45,704 nt of DNA from Bacilli bacterium (GTDB taxonomy: Bacteria; Bacillota_I; Bacilli_A; ML615J-28; CAG-698): contig JAEDHQ010000007.1 of NCBI GenBank assembly GCA_016296945.1, positions 1 through 45,704 of the forward strand, read 5' to 3'. Under the pieces are notes generated by a model that saw only the letters and a list, made by a program, of their open reading frames with translations, made no database searches and was not told the origin of the DNA. Of this stretch, positions 18,018 through 27,304 are shown piece after piece. The position numbers and the translations under genes were made by a program. The stretch's first letter is position 1; the number at the start of each line of letters is the position of its first letter.

Positions 18018-19307
18018 TTAGAACAATTCTTTTCTTACAATTGTTTGCATTTTGTCAGCCCCTACAGAGAAAACATCTACTGGGACTTCTAATTCATGTT
18101 CAATAAAACGAATATATTCTTTCGCATTTTCTGGAAGTTCATCAAATGATTTTACATTGGAAATATCTTCATTCCAGCCTTTAAATGTTTTATAAATTGG
18201 TTTGCATTTATGTAAAACTTCATCAGAAGCAGGAAGTGTGTTAATAATTTTTCCTTCATACTCGTAAGCTACACAAGCTTTGATTTCTTTAAAACCAGTC
18301 AAGACATCTAATAGTGTTAAGCAAATTGATGTGATACCATTTACAAGCACAGAATATTTTAAAGCAACTAAATCTAAATAACCAATTCTTCTTGGGCGAC
18401 GAGTTACAGTTCCATATTCATTTCCTTTTTCACGGATTTCATTACCAATCTCATCAAGAAGCTCTGTTGGAAAAGCACCTTCGCCAACACGAGTTTGATA
18501 TGCTTTCACAATTCCTAATACTTCATCTAAACCATGGCAACCAATTCCTGAACCACATAATACACCGCCACTAGTAACATGAGAACTTGTTACATAAGGA
18601 TAGCTTCCATAATCAATATCTAATAAAGAACCTTGTGCTCCTTCAAATAAGATGTTCTTTCCTTGTTTCTTTGCATCATTAATTAATGTTATAGTATCAG
18701 TTACCATTGGACGAATAATATCTGCCAATTCTTGATATTCTACAACTGTTTTTTCATAATCAATTTCATTGCCATTTAATGAACGAATTTGTTGATTTTT
18801 AATTTCTAATAAGTCTTTATATTTTTGTTTAAAGTTAGGACCAACGAAATCACACATTCTCATTCCAATACGAGCTGTTTTATCAGTATAACATGGTCCA
18901 ATTCCTTTTTTAGTAGTACCGATCTTTTTATCTTTTAAGTTATCTTCATTTAATCTATCCAATTCAAGATGATGATCAAAAATAATATGGCAACGATCTG
19001 AGATATAAATATTATTACAAGCAAATCCTTGTTCAATTAGTTGATTTCTTTCGACGATAAAAGCACGAGGATTTAATACAACTCCATGGGCAATTACACA
19101 TTTTACATTTTCATCAAATACTCCGGAAGGAATACTACTTAATTTATACTTATGGTTATTGAAAACAATTGTATGACCAGCATTATTTCCTCCTTGATAA
19201 CGAATTACAACCTCAGCTTTTTCAGACAAATAATTTGTGATTTTTCCTTTTCCTTCATCGCCCCATTGAGCACCTAATACTAATAATGTTTTTCCCATAT
19301 TTACCAC
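18018..19307 (-). CDS. purA: adenylosuccinate synthetase
   Basis: Joins IMP and aspartate using GTP to make adenylosuccinate, the first step from IMP to AMP. The 429-residue product is full length. It has the GTP-binding QWGDEGKGK motif, the GGNNAGHT loop, KKGIGPCYTDK, the FEGAQG segment, and the TTRRPRRIGYLD-like substrate region. Its start overlaps the purB stop by 7 bases, so the two are translationally coupled. The operon therefore encodes both enzymes of the IMP-to-AMP branch. A terminator follows. Confidence 0.97.
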   Translation of the reverse strand: MVNMGKTLLVLGAQWGDEGKGKITNYLSEKAEVVIRYQGGNNAGHTIVFNNHKYKLSSIPSGVFDENVKCVIAHGVVLNPRAFIVERNQLIEQGFACNNIYISDRCHIIFDHHLELDRLNEDNLKDKKIGTTKKGIGPCYTDKTARIGMRMCDFVGPNFKQKYKDLLEIKNQQIRSLNGNEIDYEKTVVEYQELADIIRPMVTDTITLINDAKKQGKNILFEGAQGSLLDIDYGSYPYVTSSHVTSGGVLCGSGIGCHGLDEVLGIVKAYQTRVGEGAFPTELLDEIGNEIREKGNEYGTVTRRPRRIGYLDLVALKYSVLVNGITSICLTLLDVLTGFKEIKACVAYEYEGKIINTLPASDEVLHKCKPIYKTFKGWNEDISNVKSFDELPENAKEYIRFIEHELEVPVDVFSVGADKMQTIVRKELF

Positions 19308-20590
19308 CCTAATCTTTTATATATATTATCGATATTTTTTAAATAATAGTGTAAGTCGAAACACTGATTAATTTCTTCTTCACTTAATACATTTATTACT
19401 TCAGTCTTTTTTAGTAATTCTAAAAATGAGATCTTCCTATTCATTGCTTCAAAAGCAATTGGTTGGATTAAATCATAGGCTTTTTCACGTGAATAACCAT
19501 GATCAATTAATTCTTGTAAAACTCGTCCTGAAAATATTACATCATAAGTCAAATGAATATTTTCTAGCATCTTATCTTTGTTTACCACAAGTTTCTTACA
19601 AATATTGTTTAGTCGTTTCAACATATAATGAATCAATGAGATTGCATCAGGTAACATTATTCTTTCTGCTGATGAATGAGAAATATCTCTTTCATGCCAT
19701 AAATTATTATTTTCTAAAGCAATAGAAGGATAACTTTTGACAACTCTTGCTAATCCACATATATTTTCACACCCTATTGGATTTCTTTTATGTGGCATAG
19801 CACTAGAGCCTTTTTGTCCACTTGCAAAGAATTCTTCTACCTCTTTAATTTCGCTTCTTGACAAGTGTCTAATCTCAGTAGCGATTTTTTCTAAAGTGGA
19901 AGCAATTAGTGCTAATGAAAAAATAAATCCAGAATGACGATCTCTTGATAAAACTTGCGTTGAAATATTTGAGTATGGAAGATTAAATTTTGTAGCGACA
20001 AATTCTTCTATCTCTATTGGAATATTAGCATAATTTCCAACTGCACCTGATAATTTTATTACTTCAATATTTTTTCTTTCTTCAAGAAAACGTTTATAAT
20101 CGCGTTGTAATTCATCATACCATAATGCCCACTTTAACCCAAATGATGTTACTTCTGCATGAATACCATGTGTTCTACCAATAATTGGTTGATTCTTATA
20201 AAGCATTGCTTTTTCTTTTAGTGTTTCTAAAAAATCTTCGAGATCTTTTACTAAATATTCATTTGCTTCATGAAGAGTTAATGATTGCGCACTATCTACA
20301 ACATCAGTACTTGTTAATGAATAGTGAACCCACTTTTTCTCTTCCCCAAGTTGCTCAGAAATTGATCTTGTAAAGGCGATAACATCGTGTTTAGTTATTT
20401 CTTCGAGTTCTTGAATTCGCTTTAGATTAATATGTGCTTTAGAAACAACATTTTTATAGTCTTCTAAAGGTATAATATTTAAATGAACATAAGCTTCGAT
20501 TACTGCTTCTTCAATTTTTAAAAAGTTTTCAAATTTATGTTCATCATTAAAAATATCTTTCATTTCTTTTAATAAATAACGTTCTATCAT
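19301..20590 (-). CDS. purB: adenylosuccinate lyase
   Basis: Cleaves adenylosuccinate to AMP and SAICAR to AICAR in purine synthesis. The 429-residue protein has the fumarase/aspartase-superfamily signature SSAMPHKRNPIGCENI, the catalytic-histidine region GRTHGIHAEVTSFG and the THDVIAFTRSI-like EITKHDVIAFTR segment. It belongs to the shorter bacterial PurB class (about 430 residues). It is the first gene of purB-purA, with a well-matched promoter upstream. Its downstream gene purA supplies the substrate. Confidence 0.97.
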   Translation of the reverse strand: MIERYLLKEMKDIFNDEHKFENFLKIEEAVIEAYVHLNIIPLEDYKNVVSKAHINLKRIQELEEITKHDVIAFTRSISEQLGEEKKWVHYSLTSTDVVDSAQSLTLHEANEYLVKDLEDFLETLKEKAMLYKNQPIIGRTHGIHAEVTSFGLKWALWYDELQRDYKRFLEERKNIEVIKLSGAVGNYANIPIEIEEFVATKFNLPYSNISTQVLSRDRHSGFIFSLALIASTLEKIATEIRHLSRSEIKEVEEFFASGQKGSSAMPHKRNPIGCENICGLARVVKSYPSIALENNNLWHERDISHSSAERIMLPDAISLIHYMLKRLNNICKKLVVNKDKMLENIHLTYDVIFSGRVLQELIDHGYSREKAYDLIQPIAFEAMNRKISFLELLKKTEVINVLSEEEINQCFDLHYYLKNIDNIYKRLGW

Positions 20591-20652
20591 TTGTTAATCA
20601 CCTTCTTATTATTTAGACTATTTTGATATATTTAATTTCATCAATACACTAA

Positions 20653-20681
20653 ATTATACTACAAATCGACAATAATTACAA
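20653..20681 (-). promoter_or_regulatory. sigma-A-type promoter of purB-purA
   Basis: TTGTAA, 17 bases, TATAAT on the minus strand, about 60-90 bases upstream of purB. No PurR box was recognised. Confidence 0.6.
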
Positions 20682-20746
20682 TCACATACTATAATTATCA
20701 TAAACTAATATAAAAAACTATTTTCTTCTAACATAACGTTTATTTT

Positions 20747-21538
20747 TTATACTAGACTCTTTTTATTATATCGATATATTACTAAACCTAAGAAAGCAAT
20801 TGAAGAGATAATTGTAATTATAATCATAATTGGATTAATTCTAACATTGATAATTACATTTCTTAAATCAGCAAGTGTGAAAACAGAAAAATATTTAATA
20901 AACACGACTGATTTAGACATTCCTGATAAAGTATGCAATAAATAACTACCAATAACTAATCCTAAACTAATTCCTAACATTTTTTTAGTTTTATTCAAAA
21001 ATGTAGCAATAAACATGCAAACAAAGAAAACAACTAAAGCAGGTAAAAGAGGTGTAATGCTTAATAACAAATATTGTACAACATCAAATTCACCACTAAC
21101 AGTTAATCCTAACAAATTAAATAATCCAATCACCATTACTAATCCAACTATATAAATTAAACCAGCGAAAGTTTTGCTTAAGACAATTTTAGTTCTACTT
21201 ATTGGTAATGTACCTAAATACTCAATTGTCTTATCACTTTCTTCTTTTAAAATAATGTTAGAGCCTAAGATACCAGCATAACAGCCTACTATTAATAGAA
21301 TAAAAACAAACCCTTCACTTTTTAACCAACCATAAGCAGTATCAATTGAGGAAATATCCATATTAAATGCTTTTAATAATTCTTCAGGAAACATTTGCAT
21401 CATTTCATTTAAATTTCCCATTTCATCACTACTAATTATTGATGGATAAACAAGAAAAACAATTAAAAATAAAAAAATCGAAACGATTGCCCATATAAGA
21501 AAGCTTTTGAAGTTGACTTTTAGTTCTCTTAAAAACAT
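20747..21538 (-). CDS. ABC-2-type transporter permease
   Basis: Integral membrane half of an exporter, 263 residues with about six hydrophobic segments. The pattern fits ABC2_membrane-type permeases: an N-terminal segment (FKSFLIWAIVSIFLFLIVFL), a long outside loop, then five further segments. The cytoplasmic loop DKTIEYLGTLPISRTKIVLSK is typical of this group, where it contacts the ATPase. It lies 12 bases downstream of its ATPase gene in the same operon. The cargo is unknown. Known relatives export lipids, bacteriocins or drugs. Confidence 0.85.
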   Translation of the reverse strand: MFLRELKVNFKSFLIWAIVSIFLFLIVFLVYPSIISSDEMGNLNEMMQMFPEELLKAFNMDISSIDTAYGWLKSEGFVFILLIVGCYAGILGSNIILKEESDKTIEYLGTLPISRTKIVLSKTFAGLIYIVGLVMVIGLFNLLGLTVSGEFDVVQYLLLSITPLLPALVVFFVCMFIATFLNKTKKMLGISLGLVIGSYLLHTLSGMSKSVVFIKYFSVFTLADLRNVIINVRINPIMIIITIISSIAFLGLVIYRYNKKSLV

Positions 21539-21550
21539 ATATTTATCCTC

Positions 21551-22420
21551 CTATTCATAATAATGAAGAAAAATATCTTCGATTGATGCTTGTTCAATAT
21601 AAATATTTTCAATATCGTATTTCACAAGTTTCTTTAATAAATCATTTGCATTATCTGTGTTTTTAAATACAATCGTATTATCACTAGAACTAATAGTATC
21701 AATTCCTAAATCAGTAATTATTTTATTCGAATCTTTTGATGTGATTGTAATATATAAAAGATTCTTATCAATCAATTCTTTTACAGGTTCAACTTTTAAT
21801 AATTGCCCATTTTTGATAATGCCAACGCGATCACAAATCTTTGATACTTCACTTAAAACATGTGTTGAATAAAAGATTGTAGTTCCTTTTTGTTTTTCTT
21901 CTAATAAAATATTGAAGAATTCTTTTTGAATGATTGGATCTAATCCACTTGTCGGCTCATCAAGAATAACAAATTCTGGGTTATGCATCAATGCAAGGAC
22001 AATGCCTACTTTCTTTAAATTACCAAAAGACAATTCTTCTACTTTTTTTGTTTCATCAAGTTGTAATCTTTCTACGAGTTCTTTTCTTCTAATACTTAAA
22101 TCTTCTTTAAAAATTTGTTCATGAAAATCAAGCATTTGTTTCACTGTTAAATCTTCGTAAACATGAACTTCACTAGGTAAATACCCTATTAATCTTTTTG
22201 ATAGAATATCATTTTTTTCTAATGGCCTGCCATTAAATAAAACTTCTCCGCTTGTCTTGTTTACTAAGTTTAAGATTGAACGAATTGTTGTTGACTTTCC
22301 AGCACCATTTGGACCAATAAATCCAAAAATTTCTCCTTTAACTAAATCTAATGATAGATCAATAACCCCACGGATTTTCCCGTAATATTTAGTTAGATTT
22401 TTAATCTCAATAATGTTCAT
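21551..22420 (-). CDS. ABC transporter ATP-binding protein
   Basis: Nucleotide-binding subunit of the exporter encoded with the next gene. The 289-residue product has Walker A GPNGAGKST, a variant signature LSFGNLKKVG in place of LSGGQ, Walker B FVILDEPTSGLD and the switch STHVLSE. The variant signature and the about 70-residue C-terminal extension are common in DrrA/BcrA-like export ATPases. It is the first gene of the two-gene operon. The start at 22420 has GGAG 14 bases upstream. The intergenic region to cysK (about 150 bases) must hold divergent promoters. Confidence 0.9.
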   Translation of the reverse strand: MNIIEIKNLTKYYGKIRGVIDLSLDLVKGEIFGFIGPNGAGKSTTIRSILNLVNKTSGEVLFNGRPLEKNDILSKRLIGYLPSEVHVYEDLTVKQMLDFHEQIFKEDLSIRRKELVERLQLDETKKVEELSFGNLKKVGIVLALMHNPEFVILDEPTSGLDPIIQKEFFNILLEEKQKGTTIFYSTHVLSEVSKICDRVGIIKNGQLLKVEPVKELIDKNLLYITITSKDSNKIITDLGIDTISSSDNTIVFKNTDNANDLLKKLVKYDIENIYIEQASIEDIFLHYYE

Positions 22421-22576
22421 AAGCCTATCTCCGTTTATATTTAATACATATAATAAATTATAGTATCACATTTATTATATTATACTACTATTTAATTTTT
22501 AAATCAATTTTTATTCTCTATGCTTTTTATAGATATTGTGATAAAATATAGTAAAAAAGAAGGAAGTGATTATGAT

Positions 22577-23473
22577 ATGCTATTAGATAATGTTATTGAG
22601 TTAATTGGGAATACTCCTCTTGTTAATTTATCAAAAATAAATAAAGAGAATAATTCACATCTTTTCGCAAAAGTAGAAAAAAATAATTTATCTGGTTCAA
22701 TTAAAGATCGTGCTTGCTTACAGATGATTGAGGATTTATTTAAAGAAAATAAAATAAAAGAAGGTAGTACAATCATTGAGCCTACTTCTGGCAATACTGG
22801 GATTGGTTTAGCTTGCTTATGCAATGCATACAACCTAAAATGTATCATCGTGATGCCAGAAAGTATGTCACTAGAAAGAAGAAAAATAATTCGTGATTAT
22901 AATGCGACACTTGAATTAGTTAATGGTGGAATGAAAGAATGCAAAGAAAAAGCATTTGAATTAGCTAAAAAAATTCCTAATAGTATCATTATGGGACAAT
23001 TTGATAATATCAATAATCCTATTGCTCATTACACTCATACCGCAAAAGAAATAGTTGCTGATTTACCAGATGTTGATGTAGTTATTGCAGGCATTGGGAC
23101 AGGAGGAACTATTACAGGAATTGGAAGATTTATTAAAGATAACAACTTAAAAATTGAAGTAATCGGTGTTGAACCACAATCCTCTCCTTTAATTAGTAAA
23201 AATATTGCAGGAAAACATAAGATTCAAGGGATTGGCGCCAACTTTATTCCTAGCATTCTCGATCAAACAGTTATTGATAAAATTATTCTCGTAAGTGATG
23301 ATGAAGCATTATCATCTGCAAAAGAATTAGTTAGAAAAGAAGGGTTATTTGTGGGAATTTCATCTGGAGCTAGCTTTGCTGCAGCAAAAAAATTATTGCA
23401 AAATCCTAACTATTTAAATAAAAAAATTGTAATGATTTTCCCAGATTCAGGAGAAAGATACACATGGAGTTAA
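22577..23473 (+). CDS. cysK: cysteine synthase (O-acetylserine sulfhydrylase)
   Basis: Makes cysteine from O-acetylserine and sulfide with pyridoxal phosphate. The 298-residue product has ELIGNTPLVNLSKIN at the start, the PLP lysine in SGSIKDRA, the substrate loop PTSGNTGIGLA, and the phosphate-binding GIGTGGTITGIG. I chose the ATG at 22577, after AGGAAG, because family members begin only a few residues before the ELIGNTPL motif; the longer in-frame start adds a 19-residue leader. It overlaps epsC by 10 bases, which couples acetylserine supply to its use. The two proteins form the cysteine synthase complex in other bacteria. Confidence 0.95.
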   Translation: MLLDNVIELIGNTPLVNLSKINKENNSHLFAKVEKNNLSGSIKDRACLQMIEDLFKENKIKEGSTIIEPTSGNTGIGLACLCNAYNLKCIIVMPESMSLERRKIIRDYNATLELVNGGMKECKEKAFELAKKIPNSIIMGQFDNINNPIAHYTHTAKEIVADLPDVDVVIAGIGTGGTITGIGRFIKDNNLKIEVIGVEPQSSPLISKNIAGKHKIQGIGANFIPSILDQTVIDKIILVSDDEALSSAKELVRKEGLFVGISSGASFAAAKKLLQNPNYLNKKIVMIFPDSGERYTWS

Positions 23474-24222
23474 AATCAATTAATTATAAAGATTTACCAA
23501 ATAAAGAAAAAATCAATGAATTTGTTTCTCTTGTCAGAGACTTATTATTTCCTAATTATTTTCATTTAGTAAATGATAAAGATTTATTAGAAAAAGAATG
23601 TCACTTCTTTTTTCATAACTATATTAGTGAAGATTACGAAAAGGAACAGATATTTTTCAGTAAATTAGGTGTCATTTATAATTCATTACTAAATGATATT
23701 GAAATGACATATAATAGTGATCCTGCTTGCACATCTTTAGAAGAACCGCTTATTTCATATCCAGGAATTAATGCAATCATTATTTATCGAATTGCCCATA
23801 TTCTTTATGAGTTAGATCTAAAGATAATAGCTAGATTAATTTCAGAAACTGCGCACTCTAAAACTGGTATTGACATTCATCCAGGAGCAACAATTGGTGA
23901 TTATTTCTTTATTGATCATGGCACAGGTATAGTTATCGGAGAAACAACAGTCATTGGACATCATGTGAAAATATACCAAGGAGTAACACTTGGTGCACTA
24001 TCATTAGGAAGAGGGCAAGGACTAAAAGGTTTAAAGCGTCATCCAACAATAGGCAATTATGTTACTATTTATTCTGGGGCTTCAATTCTTGGTGGCGAAA
24101 CTTCAATTGGTGATAATACAATTATAGGTAGTAATGTTTTTATTACAAAATCGATTGAAAAGAACAAAAAAGTTATTAATAAAGAAGCAGAAATCATTAT
24201 GATTGATAAAGATAATAAATAA
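23464..24222 (+). CDS. epsC: serine O-acetyltransferase (EpsC/SatA type)
   Basis: Acetylates serine with acetyl-CoA to give O-acetylserine for CysK. The 252-residue product has the EpsC-type helical N-terminal part (SDPACTSLEEPLISYPGINA). The left-handed beta-helix carries AHSKTGIDIHPGATIG, DHGTGIVIGETTVIG and QGVTLGAL. Residues D and H of the DIHPGA and DHGTG segments are catalytic in the family. Its ATG lies inside the end of cysK with AGGAGA in front. The C-terminal tail is short and lysine-rich. A terminator follows. Confidence 0.93.
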   Translation: MELKSINYKDLPNKEKINEFVSLVRDLLFPNYFHLVNDKDLLEKECHFFFHNYISEDYEKEQIFFSKLGVIYNSLLNDIEMTYNSDPACTSLEEPLISYPGINAIIIYRIAHILYELDLKIIARLISETAHSKTGIDIHPGATIGDYFFIDHGTGIVIGETTVIGHHVKIYQGVTLGALSLGRGQGLKGLKRHPTIGNYVTIYSGASILGGETSIGDNTIIGSNVFITKSIEKNKKVINKEAEIIMIDKDNK

Positions 24223-24245
24223 AATACTTTATAACAAAGCTAATA

Positions 24246-24270
24246 AAAACACCTCAAAGCGAGGTGTTTT
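24246..24270 (+). terminator. rho-independent terminator after cysK-epsC
   Basis: Perfect 10-bp stem AAAACACCTC / GAGGTGTTTT with a 5-base loop. The T-run is partly in the stem, and the sequence can also work for transcripts arriving on the other strand. Confidence 0.8.
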
Positions 24271-24431
24271 CTTATTATTATCCAAATAAAAACCTTTTGT
24301 GTATAGAACTGCAAAAAACAAGCAAACAGTTTATTATACCATGAACGATTAGTATTCCAAAGATACGAACTTTAACAATAATTTTATATATAAAAAGATA
24401 TCAATTATCAACTATTTTTATCTTATAAGTT
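24271..24431. other. intergenic stretch without recognised gene
   Basis: Between the cysK-epsC terminator and the stop of the TraX-like gene. It is AT-rich, with no open frame, repeat or clear promoter seen. Confidence 0.4.
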
Positions 24432-25199
24432 TTAAATAAAAATTCCAATAATTCCTAAGATTAATAAATGTAATGGATAATATATATAGAAAAACCACTT
24501 CATGATATTATTTATTAACTGATTTTCACTCTTTTTACCATTATAGAATATTAATGGAATAATAGCCATAATAACACCAAATTGTAACAAACCATAAGTT
24601 AAATCAAGGGCAAAAATATAAACTAGAGCATAAAGTGAAACATAAAACATTGACCAAATAATCTGCTTAATCGGATGATTACGATTGGAACCAATTGATA
24701 AAACTACTAAAGCACCAATCGAACTCCAATCAGCAGGAAAAGCAATTATCGCAAGGATAAACACTAATAATAACTTTTGATAATTTTTTAGTCTTGAAGA
24801 ATCGTTAACAACAAGCATTAATAAACCAATAAAATAAGCCCATAATACACTTGCTTGGTTTAAAAATCTTGTTATTCCTTCTCCTGTCGCAAATGGAATA
24901 AGAGATAGCCACCCATACTCTTTAAAACTCATTGCTTGCATCATATAAGGAATATGAGAAATCAAAGAAAAAATGAAAATCCTGCTAATATACTTCTTTT
25001 TGTTTCTTGTATAATGATATCCTTCAGCTATGAAGAATGCCATAATTGGAAATGCAAGTCTTCCAATAAGATGAAGTATTATCGCAATTGTGGACTTATC
25101 GTAACCATCATATATTAGCCATGTTAGATGGTCAATTGTCATCGCGATAATTGCAATTAATTGTAAATGTATCTTATTTAGTTTGTGAATTTTTTGCAT
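24432..25199 (-). CDS. TraX-family membrane protein
   Basis: A 255-residue polytopic membrane protein with about eight hydrophobic segments. It matches the TraX family through HLQLIAIIAMTIDHLTW, GRLAFPIMAFFIAEGYHYT and the closing PLHLLILGIIGIF. In F plasmids TraX acetylates pilin. Chromosomal members in Bacillota are widespread, belong to the wider acyltransferase group, and mostly have no proven role. The ATG at 25199 follows GAGGAAA; the frame extends 24 bases further upstream without a ribosome site. It stands alone, next to a decayed receiver-domain fragment. Confidence 0.8.
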   Translation of the reverse strand: MQKIHKLNKIHLQLIAIIAMTIDHLTWLIYDGYDKSTIAIILHLIGRLAFPIMAFFIAEGYHYTRNKKKYISRIFIFSLISHIPYMMQAMSFKEYGWLSLIPFATGEGITRFLNQASVLWAYFIGLLMLVVNDSSRLKNYQKLLLVFILAIIAFPADWSSIGALVVLSIGSNRNHPIKQIIWSMFYVSLYALVYIFALDLTYGLLQFGVIMAIIPLIFYNGKKSENQLINNIMKWFFYIYYPLHLLILGIIGIFI

Positions 25200-25291
25200 A
25201 ATATTTTCCTCTATCATTAACAAAATTTAATGATTTTAAACGACATAAAACAGTCTATTTCGATATCAAAAAAAATAATTTTGATAAAAAA

Positions 25292-25315
25292 TGGATCACC
25301 AGAACTAGTGATCCA
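25292..25315 (-). terminator. rho-independent terminator downstream of the bile-salt-hydrolase region
   Basis: Perfect 8-bp stem TGGATCAC / GTGATCCA with an 8-base loop, followed by ATTTTTTAT on the minus strand. It lies just beyond the stop of the receiver-domain remnant, so it was probably the terminator of that lost gene and now serves the bsh-like gene. Confidence 0.75.
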
Positions 25316-25337
25316 AAACATTAACATAGAAATATGT

Positions 25338-25457
25338 TTATTTTTGATTATGAGTTCTTAGGATTCCTGATAATACAGACATTAATTCTTCTATTATAAA
25401 TGGTTTAGCAATATGGTAATTCATTCTAGCATTATATGCCGCTTTTTTGTAAAAACT
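25338..25457 (-). pseudogene. C-terminal remnant of a response-regulator receiver domain
   Basis: A 39-codon open stretch ends in a stop at 25338 and reads KKAAYNARMNYHIAKPFIIE then ELMSVLSGIL. This matches the last helix-strand-helix of a CheY-like receiver, with the conserved Lys-Pro-Phe after the strand. It resembles the C-terminal receivers of hybrid sensor kinases (compare GMNDHIAKP). A stop lies in frame immediately upstream and there is no start codon with a ribosome site, so it is a leftover and not a gene. It may have run into its own terminator at 25292-25315. Confidence 0.6.
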
Positions 25458-25486
25458 TTAAAAATGCATTTTAAAATTCTTAATAA

Positions 25487-26464
25487 CTAATTTTGATAAT
25501 TAATCTTTTCATTAACTAACAACGGATAACATACTAAAATATCACTTTCTAAATCTGCTTTATGCATGTCAACAGCATTTATTTGATGATTGTTATATGT
25601 AGTATAATAATAAACACCTTTTGTAGCGTTACAACAAGAGGTATAAATAGTAATTTCATATTTCTTTTCTTCTACTTCACAACAACCTCTTTGTTGATCA
25701 ACAGAATTTAAAATATGAAAGAATTGACTAACACTATCTTCTTCAGTATCTTTAGAAATAGAATTCATCTTCACAAAAGCAACACGAACAAATCTTGATT
25801 GAGAAGATAAATCGCCTGGCAAGCCGATTCCCCCCATTCCCCGACTATAAGCTTTCAAATCTAAGTCCTTAGCAAAAGTATTAATTAGATTTTTTGAACT
25901 TAAGTGCTGATAATTATTAAGGTTGAACATTTGTTTTTCAAATGATGGATTATTAGTCAATACACCAACAGGATTATCATATATTTTAATTCCTTCAGCT
26001 ACTGCTTCAACCGTTATTGCTTTATTAGCATCAGCAATAATCCAGTGTAATTGCGCAACTGGCAAGATTTCATTAAAAGGAGTATCTAATATGTTAATTT
26101 TCTTAATCTTTATTATTGCCTCTTCAACTGTTGCACATTGCGTTAAAATCCAAGGAATAAACTCAAATTGGGCAATATTATCTAATGTATCAGATAGTTT
26201 ATTATTATATTTCGCATTACCTACAAAATTTAATCCTGCCATCCCTAAGCCTTTTTCATTTATAGCATCATAATATAATGGAAATTCTTTAACAACATAA
26301 GCCATTCCAATTAAGGCATAATGATTAGTTAAATCACAAGTATTTCGAAAACTAAAACAATAGTTTCGAGGCGTAATTGTAATCTGTTCTTGATATGAAT
26401 ATTCATAGTCTAAAGTTCTACCAAAATAAAAATCTTTAGTTTTATAAGTTGCGGCAGTGCACAT
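25487..26464 (-). CDS. bsh: choloylglycine hydrolase family protein (probable bile salt hydrolase)
   Basis: Ntn-hydrolase that in gut bacteria deconjugates glycine- or taurine-linked bile acids. The 325-residue product starts Met-Cys, so C2 becomes the N-terminal nucleophile after Met removal; this also fixes the start, which has AAGGGGA in front. The other active-site residues of bile salt hydrolases are all present at matching spacing: R16, D19, N80, N171 and R224. Family motifs NEKGLGMAGLNF and GLPGDLSSQSRFVRVAF are present. No signal peptide, so it is cytoplasmic. Penicillin V acylases and N-acyl-homoserine-lactone acylases share this fold, but the LNF and RFVR stretches favour bile salt hydrolase. 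Confidence 0.87.
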   Translation of the reverse strand: MCTAATYKTKDFYFGRTLDYEYSYQEQITITPRNYCFSFRNTCDLTNHYALIGMAYVVKEFPLYYDAINEKGLGMAGLNFVGNAKYNNKLSDTLDNIAQFEFIPWILTQCATVEEAIIKIKKINILDTPFNEILPVAQLHWIIADANKAITVEAVAEGIKIYDNPVGVLTNNPSFEKQMFNLNNYQHLSSKNLINTFAKDLDLKAYSRGMGGIGLPGDLSSQSRFVRVAFVKMNSISKDTEEDSVSQFFHILNSVDQQRGCCEVEEKKYEITIYTSCCNATKGVYYYTTYNNHQINAVDMHKADLESDILVCYPLLVNEKINYQN

Positions 26465-26514
26465 TTCTAATTCCCCTTATTCTTTATTATAATTAATTCA
26501 CTTTATATTCTCTT

Positions 26515-27291
26515 CTAATTTCTAATTTTTATACTATTTAATAATAAATTACTTAATTGATTGCTTGTAGCAACAATTACTCCACAATCACCTATTCTAT
26601 ATTCTTTTCCTTTTAAATTAGTTACAATTGCTTTTGCTTCTTTGCAAATAATAATCCCTGGGCAGATATCCCAAAGATTATCAGTCAGCACAACACAGCC
26701 ATCAGTTCTTCCTAAAGCAACATTAGAAAAATCAATGCATGCAGCCCCAAACATTCTGATTTTCGAGATTAAAGGATAAAGATATTGAATTGAAGAATGT
26801 TGCAAAGTAGCTAATTCTTTATATTTATGTGAGTAATCACCAAAACTAACAATAGAGTTATTTAATTCTACTTCTTTTACAAAAACTCTTCTTTCATTAA
26901 GAAAACATCCTTGATTCTTAATTGCATAGATTACTTCCTGATAATTTGGTAAATAAATTACTCCTAAAACTATTTCACCATTTTCAATCAAAGAACATTG
27001 GACACCAAATAATTTTATATCTCTTGCCATATTACATGTTCCATCAATAGGATCGATTGTCCAAACTCTGCCAGTTATCCTTTCATCAAAGGATAATTCT
27101 TCTCCTACTATTAAATCATCAGGGTATCTATTATTAATGGCATCAGTTAATGTTTTTTCAATCTTTAAATCAATATCAGTAACTAAATCAAACTGCGATT
27201 TTTGGGAAATAATAAATTCCTTTGTAACCAATTTTTCATAAGATCTTTTTATTTCATTAATTATAAAGTTCTTTTCATCATTATAATTCAT
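26515..27291 (-). CDS. inositol monophosphatase-family protein
   Basis: Mg-dependent sugar- or inositol-phosphate phosphatase of 258 residues. Metal-binding motifs are visible: GEE in LIVGEELSF, DPIDGT in WTIDPIDGT, and WDICPG near the C-terminus. Relatives act on inositol-1-phosphate, fructose-1,6-bisphosphate or 3'-phosphoadenosine-5'-phosphate, and the substrate cannot be chosen from sequence. The start at 27291 is set by GAGGAA six bases before the ATG; a longer frame would run into the upstream gene. It follows the kinase-ASCH gene by 13 bases, so the two are probably cotranscribed. Confidence 0.85.
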   Translation of the reverse strand: MNYNDEKNFIINEIKRSYEKLVTKEFIISQKSQFDLVTDIDLKIEKTLTDAINNRYPDDLIVGEELSFDERITGRVWTIDPIDGTCNMARDIKLFGVQCSLIENGEIVLGVIYLPNYQEVIYAIKNQGCFLNERRVFVKEVELNNSIVSFGDYSHKYKELATLQHSSIQYLYPLISKIRMFGAACIDFSNVALGRTDGCVVLTDNLWDICPGIIICKEAKAIVTNLKGKEYRIGDCGVIVATSNQLSNLLLNSIKIRN

Positions 27292-27304
27292 AATCTGTTC
27301 CTCA

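Noticed and set aside
22421..22576. T-box or cysteine/SAM riboswitch before cysK
   Set aside because: The space between the divergent genes is about 150 bases and very AT-rich; no terminator hairpin or T-box core sequence was found before cysK.
24432..25199. TraX as evidence of a conjugative element
   Set aside because: No relaxase, coupling protein or type IV secretion genes are in the window; chromosomal TraX homologues are common in Bacillota.
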